From positions 1,408,349 to 1,472,348 of the forward strand of contig RQTK01000008.1 in the NCBI GenBank assembly GCA_003991915.1: DNA of 64,000 nt, written 5' to 3'. Positions 23,044 through 36,045 of the stretch are shown here, in pieces (position 1 is the stretch's first letter; each line of letters begins with the position of its first letter). A program made the position numbers and the translations under genes. Origin of the DNA: Elysia chlorotica (taxonomy: Eukaryota > Mollusca > Gastropoda > Plakobranchidae). The notes under the pieces were generated by a model. It was not told the origin of the DNA. It was given only the letters and a program-made list of their open reading frames with translations, and ran no database searches.

Positions 23044-23090
23044 TTTTAAATCGAGCATAATAAAGGTTTTAAATCGAGCATAATAAAGGC
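23044..23090 (+). repeat. 23-bp tandem duplication
   Basis: TTTTAAATCGAGCATAATAA followed by AGG occurs twice back to back. Sharp and apparently recent. Confidence 0.92.
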
Positions 23091-23253
23091 CTTTTTTCAA
23101 GTGCCTGGCTCGAGAATCTGTGGAAGTCAAAGTGGAGTGTCGAGTCAGCCTCTCACCCTTTTAGCCGTGAATGTATAACACAAAGCTGCTCCTGCAATCA
23201 CAAGCTGATTAGAGGACCTGGGAGGAGATGGAAAGTGGCTTGGGGCAGTTGGG

Positions 23254-23259
23254 AGAAAG

Positions 23260-23336
<77 letters not shown>

Positions 23337-23450
23337 ATAGAGTATTAAACAGCCAGAGACATACGCATACACGCAGAGCGCATACAAAAATTAGAGAGAC
23401 ACAGAGAGAGAGAAACAGAAAGAGAGAAAGAAAGAGAAAGAGAGAGAGTT
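23254..23450 (+). repeat. (GA)n tracts
   Basis: Perfect GA run at 23264-23334 and an impure one at 23395-23450. With the TC tract at 22801-23035 this forms a potential long inverted pairing. Confidence 0.95.
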
Positions 23451-23694
23451 AAATAGAGAAACATAACAAATATCGCGCACAATAATACCGACAGACTGAC
23501 GTCAGGCTTTTTTACTTCCTTGGTTATCCCAATTATCCCATAATTTATTGTTTAACACCTCAGAAATGTTTTGAAAGCTCTTTTACGACAACGGAACACC
23601 GTAGTATATAATATAGGAATACTCAGAACTTTTCCGGTACAAATTATATTACTGACTTCAAACATACCAGTTCATAAAAAAATAAAAATAAATA

Positions 23695-23772
23695 AACGGC
23701 CGCCAGAGAGAGGCTCGGTCTTGGACCTTCTGCATTGGAAACTGACGCTCTAACACCAGGGCTAGCCTACTC
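23695..23772 (-). mobile_element. Possible tRNA-derived SINE head
   Basis: On the minus strand, CCCTGGTGTTAGAGCGTCAG then AATGCAGAAGGTCCAAGACC has A-box-like and B-box-like spacing (B-box GGTCCAAGACC is imperfect). No family 3' end was found, so this is a fragment at best. Confidence 0.4.
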
Positions 23773-23774
23773 CC

Positions 23775-24495
23775 TTGCACTAACGATTTCCCCACATACC
23801 ATTTCTTATTCTTACTTTAAACTACTGTTTTGTTTTAATAGTTACATAATTATTGTTCTTCTCAATACATGTAATATTCTCTCATTTGTTATGACTTTCT
23901 ATAACCTTTCTCTTGTCTTCACTTTTCTGCAATCTTTTTCTCTATTTGTTACTATTTCTAGTGTATTCTTTTCTTTATCATATCCACTCGTTTGTCTCCT
24001 TCAATAAATTTGGCCTCAGTGTCAATCATGAGGCTATTTAATGCATTGGTAAAATGTACTTCAGGAAGTCTATTTCAGTTGTGTGTATCCATTTGCGGTA
24101 AAACGGAAACATTCGGTTCAATGAAAAGTGGACCTACGGCCACATAGGTAAACTTTTCTGTGTCTTTTCTAGTTTTATTCTAATTCTTGGAAGATGAGTA
24201 TTGTACTCTTGAATTATTAAGATACATCGTCTCATTACACGCATTTCTGAGTGGAAGATATTTTTTTCATCAGTCACACATCAGTTTATTTTCCATTAAA
24301 GACACGCGGATTTTGTTATTAATCGATATTGTTTGTCTAATCCAAGATAAGCATACTATTCTTTGTAGAAGATACACTATCCTATATCCTCACGTCTCTT
24401 ACGAATATTAAATGGGACGGGTTCCATGTCTGATGTCTTATAAGTATATACTATTATATTCTGCTACAGAGACAGAGCTTGTGTCAATTTTTGTT
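23775..24495. other. AT-rich non-coding stretch
   Basis: A 74-codon plus-strand frame at 24187-24411 has no recognisable motif. Otherwise nothing. Confidence 0.4.
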
Positions 24496-24508
24496 CTTAG
24501 CCAGTCTC

Positions 24509-24588
24509 AGCATACTGATCCCGACGCTGACAGTACGAGAAAACAGTCAAAGCATACTGATCCCGACGCTGACAGTACGAGAAAATAA
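24509..24588. repeat. 42-bp tandem duplication
   Basis: AGCATACTGATCCCGACGCT and following bases occur twice with a 42-bp period. On the minus strand both copies stay in one open frame, giving the peptide FSYCQRRDQYA twice. The frame ends in a stop at 24497. Confidence 0.93.
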
Positions 24589-24659
24589 CAGACAAATAAT
24601 TTGCCCGATTGGGAGATTGAGATAGGAATCTGTGAAACATAAGTTCAACGCTTTTTAAC

Positions 24660-24677
24660 AGAGTTCCCTCTCTCTCT

Positions 24678-24732
<55 letters not shown>
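24660..24732 (+). repeat. (TC)n tract
   Basis: Nearly perfect TC repeats. Confidence 0.95.
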
Positions 24733-24734
<2 letters not shown>

Positions 24735-26005
24735 CTATTTTCAACCCCGACTGCTTTAAGACAAATCCGAAAATGCCACTCTATCAAACGCCGAAGAAGG
24801 AATTGATCCAGCATAGAGCGTGGGATGTGTCATTGCCTATTTTACCTCCATCTTTTCAATTATGTAGAGCTTTCTCGGGTTAATGTTCGAAAGAAGAACT
24901 TTAAGGGTGTCAGCAATTTTATTTTCATTGATTCTTTGCACGCGATTGAAACAGATTCCTGTGGTCATGGTGTTTGATTACATAAACCTAGAAAGATATA
25001 TCGATACTGTAGATATATTTATTCCCAAGAAGTCACTTCAGAATGTTCAATTGAACAAATCAAAGAAAAGAAAAGTTACATAACATTATAAGAATCTTAT
25101 TGCAATTTGAAAATGTGATGTTCCAAATATGAATAAAACATTTGAATAATTGGAATAGGCATAACATTATTTGGAGAAATTTATCTGACACATATTTTGC
25201 TTTTTTTTCTCAAGTGGGCAAAACAATGGTTTTTTTTAATCAACGAGTGCATGCCTGTAATTTAGCAAATCTGTTATAAAATGAGAAAAGATAATGGTAG
25301 ACGAGATGCCAACGGCACTAATAAACCAAAGATATAAAGGTGTCACAGTAGTTGAAGGTGGTTGGAGTGTGTGAAAGACATACCTGCAAAGCGAGGTGAA
25401 CATAGCCAAGAAGAGAGTTAGAATTAAGATTAGTGGAAGAAGGAAAGGTGAAATGTTTTTAAAAATTGTGGAAAATCTTTAAAAATAAATAAGTATAAGA
25501 TAAATCAGAAAAATGGGGGGGATAGACGGAAAAAAAAAGAAAAAAGAAATAGAAAAAAACAACTAAAAACAACAACATGAACAACAGCAAAAAGCGATAT
25601 AAACAAGAAGGACAGAAAGAAGGAGAAAAGAAGGATGAAATTTCTGAAAAGATTATGCAATAGCTTCGAACAAGAAGCGGAAAGGAAGCAATTTGCAAAA
25701 GGAGAAAAGACCAGAAAGTTCAAAGCAAAAGTAGAGCAGCATATTAATAATAGTCATCGTGATGAAGAACGAGGCACTCTGACACTCTGACACGATCAGG
25801 TTAAAGCCCTAATATAAAGCCCTTATGTCTGGAGTATACCAGTATTATTTTTTTTTCTTATGTGTGCCTCATCACGCAACGAGTTGTCAGTGGCCAGGAT
25901 GGAACGAGAGGATTGTTAGTTAGCAATATTGGATTGGTTGGCCCCGCCTGATGCTGACATGAGAATCGGATAAATTGAGTGTTCTTGCTCTCGTGCCATG
26001 GTCAA
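24735..26005. other. AT-rich non-coding stretch
   Basis: A 36-codon ATG frame at about 24773 (MPLYQTPKKELIQHRAW) is too short to call. The remainder is AT-rich with A-rich purine patches. Confidence 0.35.
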
Positions 26006-26009
26006 TAGA

Positions 26010-26339
26010 CGGAGAGAAGGGGAGACAGAGAAAGGGTGGAGGGAAGGAGGGAAAGGCGGAGACACAGAGACAGATAAAGAGTCATAGACATAGAGAGAGA
26101 AGGGCAGAGGGAATGATAGTGAGGTACAGAGATTGACAGAGACAGAGACAGCTAGAAAAAGAAGTTAAATAGAAAGAAAGAGAAAAAGAGATAAACGGGA
26201 AAGAGAGACATAGAGAAGGAGAGACAAAGTCAAAACGTCAGAAAAAGAGATGGATAGATAAATAGAGAAAGAAAGAGAGGGAGAGTGAGATAGAGAGAGA
26301 GTGAGAGAGTGAGAGAGAGAAAGAGACAAACAGAGAGAC

Positions 26340-26378
<39 letters not shown>

Positions 26379-26385
26379 GACAGAA
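26010..26385 (+). repeat. GA-rich purine tract
   Basis: Impure GA/GACA repeats ending in a purer run at 26300-26385. Confidence 0.93.
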
Positions 26386-26399
26386 AACTAAGGGCGCGG

Positions 26400-27700
26400 C
26401 GGACGCGGAGTGCACGTTTTCGGTGATTGGTGAATCGTCAGTTTCTGTTATAATGCGCAACTAAATAAAAAATACTATAGAGTATTACAAGCAATTCAGA
26501 TAATTGAGCTGCTATGTCTTTTTATTAGTTCAGAAGGTAATAAGTTGTGCTCATTTTCTTTCTCGTCATTTCATTTATAAAAAGTACGCGTTCTTTTAAA
26601 TAGTGAAAAAAAACCAATAATAATAAAAAAATATGTTATTTATAGTTATAAAAATAAAAGGATTAAAAATATGAAAACAGTATAAAATACAAAATTAATG
26701 AATAAAAAACATTGTCTTATTATATCTCGCCCCTTTTTGTCAGCACTAAATCGACAATGCTGGTATTATAACCAACATAGAAAAAAAAAACAACTACATG
26801 CACCTGTTCTTGTTTACCCTAGTTTTACATGCAATTGAAAACAATCAAACTAGTATGTGTTTTCTTTAGTCTAGCATAGGTGTAACTAATAATATTGCTC
26901 TGTTAAACTATTTTTAATTTTCTGTCTTAGACCGTTTTAAAACTTAAAACAATTGTGTGCAATAACAAAAATGTTTTATCACTAAAGATTAATCGTGATC
27001 ATTGTTAATATTTTTCGTTGTGTCGACAAATTTAAAAAAGCAGAAAGATAATATTTTAGGAATAAGCCAAGATCCATCCCCAATACCCTACTCGCATTTG
27101 TTTTTATAAATCCGGCTGCAAGAAAAATGTCTGACATTTTCAAGCTCTAAACTACAGGATTTCATGGATTTATCACGTTCAGTAAAGTTCTGGCAAGGGT
27201 TAGACAGTGCTTTTCCACACAGATTTTGGCGATAGCAGTGTTTTAAATACAGTGGCCAAAAGAAATAAACTTGAAATGACGTAGCTGGCATATCGACGTT
27301 CTTTCGTCATCGTTATTGAAATCTAGTGAGTTCTAGGTTTCAGGTATGATCGTATTTACATAGTAAAATGCATATTACGTAAACTAGCTTAAATGAAGGG
27401 TAAATGGGCTGTTTAATGGTGAGCGATAAAGTATGAATTGGTTATAGTAAGAGTTAATGGGATTTATAGGGGGAAATGAGGTAATGGTAGGGCAGCGTTG
27501 AAAGGAACTAAGTTGAACGTATCGTTCAAATCGATAAAACAAGAAGAATCATCGAAAGTCAAAATAATTATATTTAAAGAGATGAAGACCAAATATGCTC
27601 CCCAGAAGGGAAATTGACAAAAAAATAGAATGAGAGAAAGAAACAGAGAAAGGTAGAGAAAGGGGGATGGGTGGCGATATAGATAGAAAGTATGTATTTA
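26400..27700. other. AT-rich non-coding stretch
   Basis: A 67-codon minus-strand ATG frame at 27088-27291 (cysteine-containing, e.g. SRIYKNKCE at its end) is unrecognised. No other feature was found. Confidence 0.35.
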
Positions 27701-27709
27701 TAGATGGAA

Positions 27710-27740
27710 AAGAGAGCGAGCGAGCGAGAGAGAGAGAGAC

Positions 27741-27784
<44 letters not shown>

Positions 27785-27803
27785 GAGGGGGGCGGGGGGG
27801 GAA
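27710..27803 (+). repeat. (GA)n tract ending in G-runs
   Basis: GA repeats followed by GGGAGGGGGGCGGGGGGGG. Confidence 0.95.
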
Positions 27804-27809
27804 GAGAGC

Positions 27810-28840
27810 TCAAGACTGTTTCCCCATCCGATCTGTGGAGCCTTGCAAACTTGCCGAGATCAGATAGTTTGGTGTCGTTATCGTAGGGGAATAACGTATC
27901 ATGTCAGACTAGCCTTCTTTGTAGTGCGCCATGCACATTTGGAATCATATGGAACTATTTCTCTCACCAATTAATACATTTGAGGTTTTATTTATTGTTT
28001 TGGTGTTTATTTTATACCAAGTGAAAATGTTGGGTAGAGATAATATCTTGTATACCCTAACAATAATCATAGCCACATTGGGATTTTAATAGTAAGTCTT
28101 TTGAATGGGGGTAAAACAATGTTTATCTTATAACGGTTTTTTATGTAGTAGGGCTATGGTATAACTTAAACATGTGTGTGTGTGTGGCGTTTCGGGGGGG
28201 GGTAAAGAAAAAGCGATTGCGGCTAGGAGAGCAGGAGAGATCGAAATATATTGAAACGAACAAATAAATTAGAAGAATGATGTAGTAGAGACGAAAAGAA
28301 ACAGAGAGTGAGAGACGTATGAAATACACTTAAACAGACAGAAAGTATATCGTAAATGATTTGAGAAATGAAAGTAAAAAGCTAAATAGACATGAACGAA
28401 GAGGCATAGCATAAATAGAAAACCGATCGCGTAGAAGTAAAGACAGAAAGAATTGAGACTGCAAGACACAAAGCTAATACCCCGAGGTTTTACCTGAAGC
28501 AGAGTGGAAAACCTTGTAAGACAACGATGAAACTAAAGTAAAAAACAGCAGCAAGAAACAAAACAAAACCAGAAGAAAAAACATTAGATAACAAAACCCT
28601 AATACGTGTTTGGTTGTTTCATATTATTAGCAACAATTGAGATTCGTTTTTGAAAATTGAATATTTTTCTATTATGGGTGAGTGCGGTAAGCTACAAAAG
28701 ATATAGGCCTAGATATTATGTTAAGCATTATATATGATTACATCCAGTCCGAAAGGAAACATAGAGTTTCATAATTATACGATAAACTTGTGTATAAGAC
28801 ATTTAAAGCCGCTCAAATGCGAGAGAATCTGAGCTGCGAT
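27810..28840. other. AT-rich non-coding stretch
   Basis: Includes a 10-G run near 28194. No coding feature was recognised. Confidence 0.45.
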
Positions 28841-28843
28841 ATT

Positions 28844-28871
28844 TTGTTGTTGTTGTTGTTGTTGTTGTTTT

Positions 28872-28902
<31 letters not shown>

Positions 28903-28910
28903 TTTGTTCA
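28844..28910 (+). repeat. (GTT)n trinucleotide array
   Basis: GTT repeats with a few interruptions. Read on the minus strand this gives glutamine or asparagine runs. Confidence 0.93.
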
Positions 28911-28914
28911 TGTC

Positions 28915-29445
28915 CCAGCAACAGCATGTAGATTGGTTTACGCTGCAGCACTCTCGGTTCTGTATTTCTTTTGTTTCGTTTTTTTTCCTGTCTGCATGTA
29001 ATGTTTTCTTTAACATCTTTATCGGCCTGGACGCATCGATTGTTTCGACTGGAGCCATGTCATTGGCTGTAAAGTGCAGCCAATTGGTATTCATGCTGCG
29101 AAATCTTTAGAGATTAATAGCATTGTCGCGCTGGAAAGTCCATTTTCGTTGAAGAAGAAGCATTAGACTACCCTAATTGTTAACAAAAGGTCACGATCAC
29201 ATTAGCAAGGTCTTATATCTCAGCGCATATTCTGTGCGGTTTTTAGGAATAATTATTAGATAGTTTATGTAAGAATACAAAGATGTCTTCTAAAACACAT
29301 TTCCCAGATAAGTACAACGTCGCACCTTATGACTCGTTGTAACAATAGGATAAGAAGAATTGCGACAATTCGTAAACTACCGTAACTTTGTAATTGCGGC
29401 CCAAATTATCAAGATGATTAGTTTTTGCGCCAAAATGTTTGAAAC
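28915..29445. other. Non-coding stretch
   Basis: No recognisable feature; 28915-29110 is more GC-balanced but without a convincing frame. Confidence 0.4.
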
Positions 29446-29449
29446 AATT

Positions 29450-29818
29450 TTTTTTTCTTTTCGAAGACTAACATAAACTTCATCGATAATCAGGATTCTA
29501 AGTTTTGGTAAAATTTAAAGTAAAATGATAACCGTTTACACTTCAATAATTATATCAAAAGAAATCTGTAAAAGATAAATAATTGTGTATAGAATCAATA
29601 ACAACGGAGTAAAAATAATAGTTATCTAGTGATTTTTTTTCTTTTTGAGGACTAACATTAACTTCATGGATTCTGAACATCCTTACTTTAGGTGAAATTT
29701 AACGCAAAATGCTAACCGTTTACACTTTCAAAGTATCAATACAACTTGTTAAAAGACAAAAACTTATTTATAGAATAAATAGCATCGGAGCAAAAATAAT
29801 AGTTATCTAGTGTGCATG
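29450..29818 (+). repeat. Two-copy tandem duplication, unit about 185 bp
   Basis: Copies at 29450-29632 and 29633-29818 share GACTAACAT then AACTTCATNGAT, GCTAACCGTTTACACTT, and AATAATAGTTATCTAGTG at their ends. Diverged and AT-rich. Confidence 0.88.
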
Positions 29819-29819
29819 A

Positions 29820-30235
29820 CGCCACATAGATATCTGTTAAGTTCACGGGTGGTTGAATTTTGAATTAGCAATCTCCTCCTTGGAAATTATGCGATAACGT
29901 AGATGAGAATAAATCTAATTGTGATAAAGAAGACGGATAATTATTATATTAGAATGGTGAAACATTCCCATATAAAAGGAGTTTTTCAGTCTGAATTCTG
30001 TATAATACCACATGACAGCAAAACTCATTTCCGTTTCTAAAGCAAACTGTCAGACGGTTGGCTTTGAACAAGTAAAAAGAGTTCCTGGGGCCTCTATTTA
30101 ACTAATCAATCACAAAAACATTTGTTCTGCATGTAAACATCAATAGGGTATAGTGTCTTTTGGTGAAGAGAAGTCAATAGAAAGTTTTAGTCTAAGACTC
30201 ATATCATAATAGTAAAAGAATCACTCAATATCAAA
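29820..30235. other. AT-rich non-coding stretch
   Basis: No recognisable feature. Confidence 0.45.
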
Positions 30236-30239
30236 ATAA

Positions 30240-32587
30240 TTATAACGCGGGTTAGCTATAAAATCAATGGGTTATCAAGTATTGGAAGGGTTGACCCACA
30301 CGCACAACACAACACTGGAAAAAGATCTGCTCTTAAACTGTTGATTGTACATAGTTTCGGCATTAGCGATAGGTGTAAGCCTACAATTAGCCCAATGGAC
30401 CGTGATTTTCTTTGTGATGCAGCTGTGTATTTTTACCACAGGAAACTTTTGAAGGACTAAATTGACTGTAATCGATATGTTTTGGTCTTTTTGTTCATAT
30501 AGAATTAAGAGAATGACGTATGGGATCGATATGCAATCAAATGAAAATCACTAAAACCAGGATTACAAGGGCTTATGAATAACTCATTAGGCTCCTTGCG
30601 TGTGTGGGGGGTCATCCAACGGTAACTTCACTCAAAGCTGGTGAAATCATATGACATTTTTTGTGGGATTTTTACATACAATGATAACTCCGCTGCTTTT
30701 GTATTATATTATAGTAAAAATCTTACGGAGGATGTTTTCAAACTTGAAAAAGGTTAAGATACATCTCTCTGGGCCACCATTAGTTGTAGACATGTCCGAT
30801 AATAAAGCCTATGTTTTATGGAATGGTTACGGTTATTGATATAATGTATTTTTTCCTAGAAATGCTAAGAAATTACAAACCAACCAAGTACCATATCACA
30901 TGCCTCTTCTCCCAAGCCATTGATTGCTAATCGATACTCGGAAAGGTGTCCTAATCGGATCGCCTCGCTATCATAACACATCAAACTCTGGTTGCAGGTA
31001 AGACGAGGCGCTTGTCTTTCACTTGGTGAGCAGGATAAACCAGGCTCAAGAGCTCACTTATGCGGCGCCACGCGAGTGTTGCCATTAAATCAATGGGCCA
31101 GAGAGCTTTGGAGGGGGTTGACCCGCACGCGAAACACAACACCGGGGAGATATTATCTATAGTAAAAGTGTTTACAACTGCTATAGTAATGATGTGTGTA
31201 CAACTAGCTCAAGGACCACATTTTATTCATTGGCCAGCCCGATATGTTATACATAGAAGATCTATTAATTTTGAAGTAACTGTAATCAATAGCTTTTGCT
31301 CTTTTTTGTTGATAATAATAAATGAATAAAAACGAAATCATCACGTTTTTCTCTAAAATTCCTAAACATGAGACACAGAGCATACAGCTTATAAGGTTCA
31401 TCCCGTTGTATTATCTGTATGAGATTTTCTGATATTTTTTTTGTTTTATTCGAAGGCCGCTGCATTTTTATTTTAGTGTTTTGAAAATTTTTCTTGAAAT
31501 TTAACAAATTTTTAAAAAGGTTACCGTGATCACAAGAACTTGTCTCTGATGTTGGGGGCGAGGTAAAACATGTGCAGTCCGTAGAAACAATAAGAAATTG
31601 AAACCCAGTCATGTACTTCCCACCATCACCAGCCTGTCCTCCCAAGCCCTTGATTGCCTGTCAATACTCAGAACGGTGTCCCAATCAGATAGCCATGTCA
31701 TCATAACACACCAAACTCTGGTCGCAGGTAAGACGAGGCGCTTGTCTTTCCCATGGTGAGCAGGATAAAGCAGGCTCAAGAGCTCACTTATGTGGCGGCA
31801 CGCGAGTGTTGCCATGCAACCAATGGGTCAGCAAGCTTTGGAGAGCGTTAACCCGCACGCACAACGCAACAGTGAGGTTAGATAGTTTTAGCATTAACCG
31901 TGGTAGAACTGTATCGAAAGACCATGATTCTCTCTGGTTGGAAGTATCTGTTTAGAACTTTGTTATGTATTCAAAAAAAAAAAGAAATAACTAATGTCGA
32001 CACTTTTTCTTTTTTCAATACACAATTCAACGGACGCGTGATGAGATCTGTATGGATTCGACTTCTAAATAATGAAACCATGAGATCCAGAGCTAAACCA
32101 TTATCTATTAGGTTTCTTAGCTGTGATAATAAAGTGAAAATCTTTGTGGTTTTTTCAGCGAAGTATGCCTCCACTGCACTCTTTAGTTGGTATTGTACAA
32201 ATCTTGCCAGACACTTTAAAAGTTAAAAAAATATTTAAAAAAAGACATATTTATCAACCGTCAGTGTTAGATCTAGTGGAAATCTGTACTACAAAATGCT
32301 ACGTGTAACTCTGGAGGTAACGTAACTGACACACTGTGACTATAAACATTAAGAAAAAAGACGACAATAATTCATCCTATCACCCCACCTTCCATCTCTT
32401 AAGCCCTGTTGCTTATCGGTACGCGGAAAATTGTCCCAATCGAATCGCCAGGCAATCATAGCACCCCAAACTATAGTCGCAGGTAAGACAAGGCGCTTGT
32501 CTTTCAATTAGTTAGGAGGATAAACAAGGCTCAAGAGTTTAATCGGCACCATACGAGTGTAGCTATGAAATCAATGGGCCTGAGAGT

Positions 32588-32620
<33 letters not shown>

Positions 32621-33850
32621 GGGGGTGGCCCACACACACTGCACCACACTGGGAACAGGTCCTTTCATGTACTGTGTATTGTGCATAGTTCTGACATTAA
32701 AGATGTATGTAGATCTAGCTGGAGGGAACAGTGATTTTCGTTGGATAGATACACGTATTGTAGACCGTATACAAAGAGTAGCGTTGCGAACTCTTGCTAT
32801 TTTAGTTTATACAGATTTTTAATTAACTCGTTTTCATTTTACCGAAAGCAAAACTCTTAGCTCTATGCAACATATATTTAGATTCATCCCATCCCTGTAC
32901 TTAGGTGTTTGTGAAAATTTTACTGATATGTTTTCAAAAAAAAAAAAAGTTAAATTATATTTCTCTAAACCATCATCACTTGTAAACATTTCTGATAAAA
33001 TCATATTATATCCCAAAGTTATTGACCCACAGTTACAGTAACTGTCCCTAGAAGTACATGTACTAAGAAATTAAACCCAGTCATGTGTCCCACCATCGTC
33101 AGCCTGTTCTCCCAAGCACTCGATCGCTTATCGATACCCAGAAAGGTGTCCCAATCAGATAGCCATGTCATCATCACAGATCAAACTGTGGTTCTAGGTA
33201 AGATGAGGCGCTTGGTGAGCAGGATAAACCAGGCTCAAGAGCTCACGTAAGTGGCGTCACGCGAGTGTTGCCATGAAATAGATGGGCCTTTGGAGAGCGT
33301 TGACCCGCAACACAACGCTGGAAACGGACCCGTTCTCAAACTGGATATTGTACATAATTTCAACATTGACGATGTGTAGAATTAGTTATAACGGACGCAC
33401 TTTTCTGCGGCTGCATTTACTGATTTCAGAACTGTGTTTGAAGAAATGAAATCACTTATATCGACTTATTTTGCTCTTTTTGGGTAATTATATAACTTAA
33501 CGAATGCCTTATGATATCGTAGTGCAATGTATGTAAATTACCGAAACTACGAGTTCTGGAGTTAAACCATCTTTCATTGGGTCTCTCGCGTTGTTATAGA
33601 TGGATTAATAAAGTGATAGCTTATGGGGTTGACTTTTTTCATTCTCTGCAGCCTCACGTGAATGTAGCCATGAAATCAATGAGCCAACAAGCTTTGGGTT
33701 GGTCCAAACGCATGTTACAACATTTAGGACATATTCGTTCTTAAACTGTTTATTATGCATAGTTTCATCACTACAATAACTGTAATACTGGCTGGAAGTA
33801 GCGGATCATTTTGGCTAGGTCTTTACCTTTTTAGATCTAAGTTTTTAAAT
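30240..33850 (+). repeat. Diverged tandem array, about six partial copies, unit 0.7-0.8 kb
   Basis: The landmark GCCATGAAATCAATGGGCC (with variants) recurs at about 30255, 31080, 31810, 32560, 33268 and 33665, spacing about 400-825 bp. Four copies also carry the upstream part: CTCCCAAGCCCTTGATTGC, GGTGTCCCAATC, AACTCTGGTCGCAGGTAAGA, GAGCAGGATAAACCAGGCTC and AAGAGCTCACTTATGTGGC. The downstream part (ACCCGCACGCACAACACAAC, TTGTACATAGTTTC) is shared by five or six. Later segments (CTATTGGGTTTCT-like) are shared by copies at 32100 and 33560. GC is higher in the shared core than in the spacers. The frames between copies are not conserved enough to call genes. Confidence 0.88.
32590..32619 (+). repeat. 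30-base poly-G run
   Basis: Unbroken G-run inside the third full unit of the array, where other units have GAGGGGGTT or similar. Prone to quadruplex formation and to sequencing error. Confidence 0.95.
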
Positions 33851-33854
33851 GACT

Positions 33855-35375
33855 ATTTTTTGGAAACTGTTCATATTTTTTGTTTATAAGAATGCCACCA
33901 ATATCTTTGAAATTAAAATAAAATATATTATCAGACTGATTAATTGTGTGTTTTTTATGCGTTTTGTCAGAAAAGGGAGATAAAAGCATCTATTGAGTTA
34001 AGAGCGTAACTTAACCCAGGGACTCTAATATGCCGTTATTGACGCTTAGTTTTAGATTTAAGCATAATAAGAGCGGTACAAGATTTAAATACTTCATTTT
34101 AATACAAGTATCATCTTTTTTGTTTTGATTTCGTGACAACGAATAGAGAACAGCTGTATCTTCATTAGGCAAAATACAAAACATTAATCTGAAAACATTC
34201 AATGATAATAATTATGTGTGTTTCGATGTTGAATATCCATGTCAACTGATCTGTGTTTTAGGCGATTCTCCCATGACTAAATAGGTACAAATTCAAATTT
34301 TGCCGTGGGTTCGAGGCTACCCAAAATGATTGGCAAAGTCACTGAATTGACTAAAGTAAACATATTTTTGCATACCAAGGCTAATTAAGATCTATTTATT
34401 TTAAATTGGTACCATACTTAGGGTATAGTAATGCTACTTGAGTATTATTCCGTTTCTCTATCCTACCAGAATTAGAACGAAAACAATCCTAATTGTGTCT
34501 GATATTTTCATTATATAGCTCACTCTGGTTCTCACTGTAAAAATGTGTTTTATATTGGTGATCCTGCCTGTTAATCTTGTTCCAAAAGATTTACAAGACA
34601 ACCGACACATAATACACTAGCCAACATTTAACCATTAACTTTAAAATCTTTGTGCTTTCAAACACAGCTTTCAAACATAATTAACTATTAGAAAAAATAT
34701 TAATACCCATCTCTACATCTATGATAAAAATTTATTTTCGTCTTCATAAAAAATGTGTTTACCTTACTCCAGCTGAAGTTTTTACGAAATAATGTTTTTC
34801 AAAGAACTCTGAGCCTTTGATCATGTAAAAAGAAGGAAAATTTCATAATGAACCTGTTTGGTCCTTCAGCCGCAGTCTGATCGATACTTTGGAGTGCACC
34901 ATCTAGTGATGCGCAGAATTCCCTGGTAAAGGTACAAACTTTGCGATTAACACTAAGATACTACGATAACGGATAACATAATTACGGCGCTTAGACGTAG
35001 GGTTTTCTGATCGCTCATTGGCTACGCAAATCCAGGCTAGAGCTATAATTGGACGCCTGTGGAAGGTCACAAAGTTTTCGTCTTTGTTTTGCTTCGGGCC
35101 CTGTTACTGAAAGACCCCTGGTAGAGAGATGGGCCTCGTCGTGACTATCTAGTCTTTTTTTTTCGGTATTACAAAAAGAACAGGCACAGAGATAAGCATG
35201 GCGTAGAGGAGTCGAGATCGTGTTTGGTGATGATTTTGGTTGGTTATTCAGTGTGTTGCTTGTTTTCAATGTAATGTTTACGTTTTAAGTGACCTGACAT
35301 TGTTGAATCAAAATAATAGCCCAGGAGATTGGTCTATATAAACATTGACTGTGTGCTGCGGGGAAAGAGCTAGAA
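33855..35375. other. AT-rich stretch with a GC-richer end
   Basis: 33855-34840 shows nothing but a doubtful B-box-like GGGTTCGAGGC at 34308. 34860-35250 is GC-richer and has an 84-codon minus-strand frame (STPLRHAYLCACSFCNTEKK) that lacks an ATG. Unassigned. Confidence 0.35.
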
Positions 35376-35382
35376 AAAGAAA

Positions 35383-35471
35383 GAGAGAGAGAGTGAGAGA
35401 GAGAGAGAGAGAGAGAGAAAGCAAGAGAAAAAGAGAGAGGGAGAGTGGGAGAAAGAGACGGAGACAGGTTG

Positions 35472-35508
<37 letters not shown>

Positions 35509-35509
35509 T
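35383..35509 (+). repeat. (GA)n tract
   Basis: GA repeats with a short (AT)n insert at 35475-35489. Confidence 0.95.
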
Positions 35510-35619
35510 TGATGTTTATTGTTCGTTTGGCTTCTCACACTAAACAAACATAACACGAATTACAATTTTACAATATCAAAGGAAAAGGTAACAAAATTGT
35601 AACAGCATGTTCGATTTAG

Positions 35620-35757
<138 letters not shown>

Positions 35758-35759
35758 TT

Positions 35760-36040
35760 CTTCCAGTTTATGAAGGAGGTTTCAATTTGATAATTAGTGC
35801 TTATATTTTAAGCCAAAGGAAACTAGGTAATTTAGTCTAACCACAAAAAAAGAAGAAAAGAAAAAAAAAAAAAAAAACTTATACTAGATCAGGGAGAAAA
35901 ATATTACAATGTATTCAATATAACAATTCATGTTATGAAGATAACAATGAAATAGGAATTGCAAACTTCATCATACAATAGACTGGCATACACAATTCAA
36001 AAGGAACATCTGCTACACAGGTGTCTAAGGTGTTGAAAGT
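35760..36040. other. AT-rich non-coding stretch
   Basis: Lies downstream (in element orientation) of the LINE stop codon. It may be LINE 3' untranslated sequence, but no tail was identified. Confidence 0.35.
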
Positions 36041-36045
36041 TTCAC

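Noticed and set aside
28790-29094. Glutamine/asparagine-run protein
   Set aside because: Explained by the (GTT)n array; flanking codons show no conserved domain or splice signals.
30890-33640. Minus-strand frame with DWDT and AWE motifs repeated in array units
   Set aside because: Shared between units only because the units are homologous; two units have stops and one is highly diverged, so no coding constraint is shown.
34295-34330. tRNA-like B-box GGGTTCGAGGC
   Set aside because: No A-box at proper spacing and no SINE body follows.
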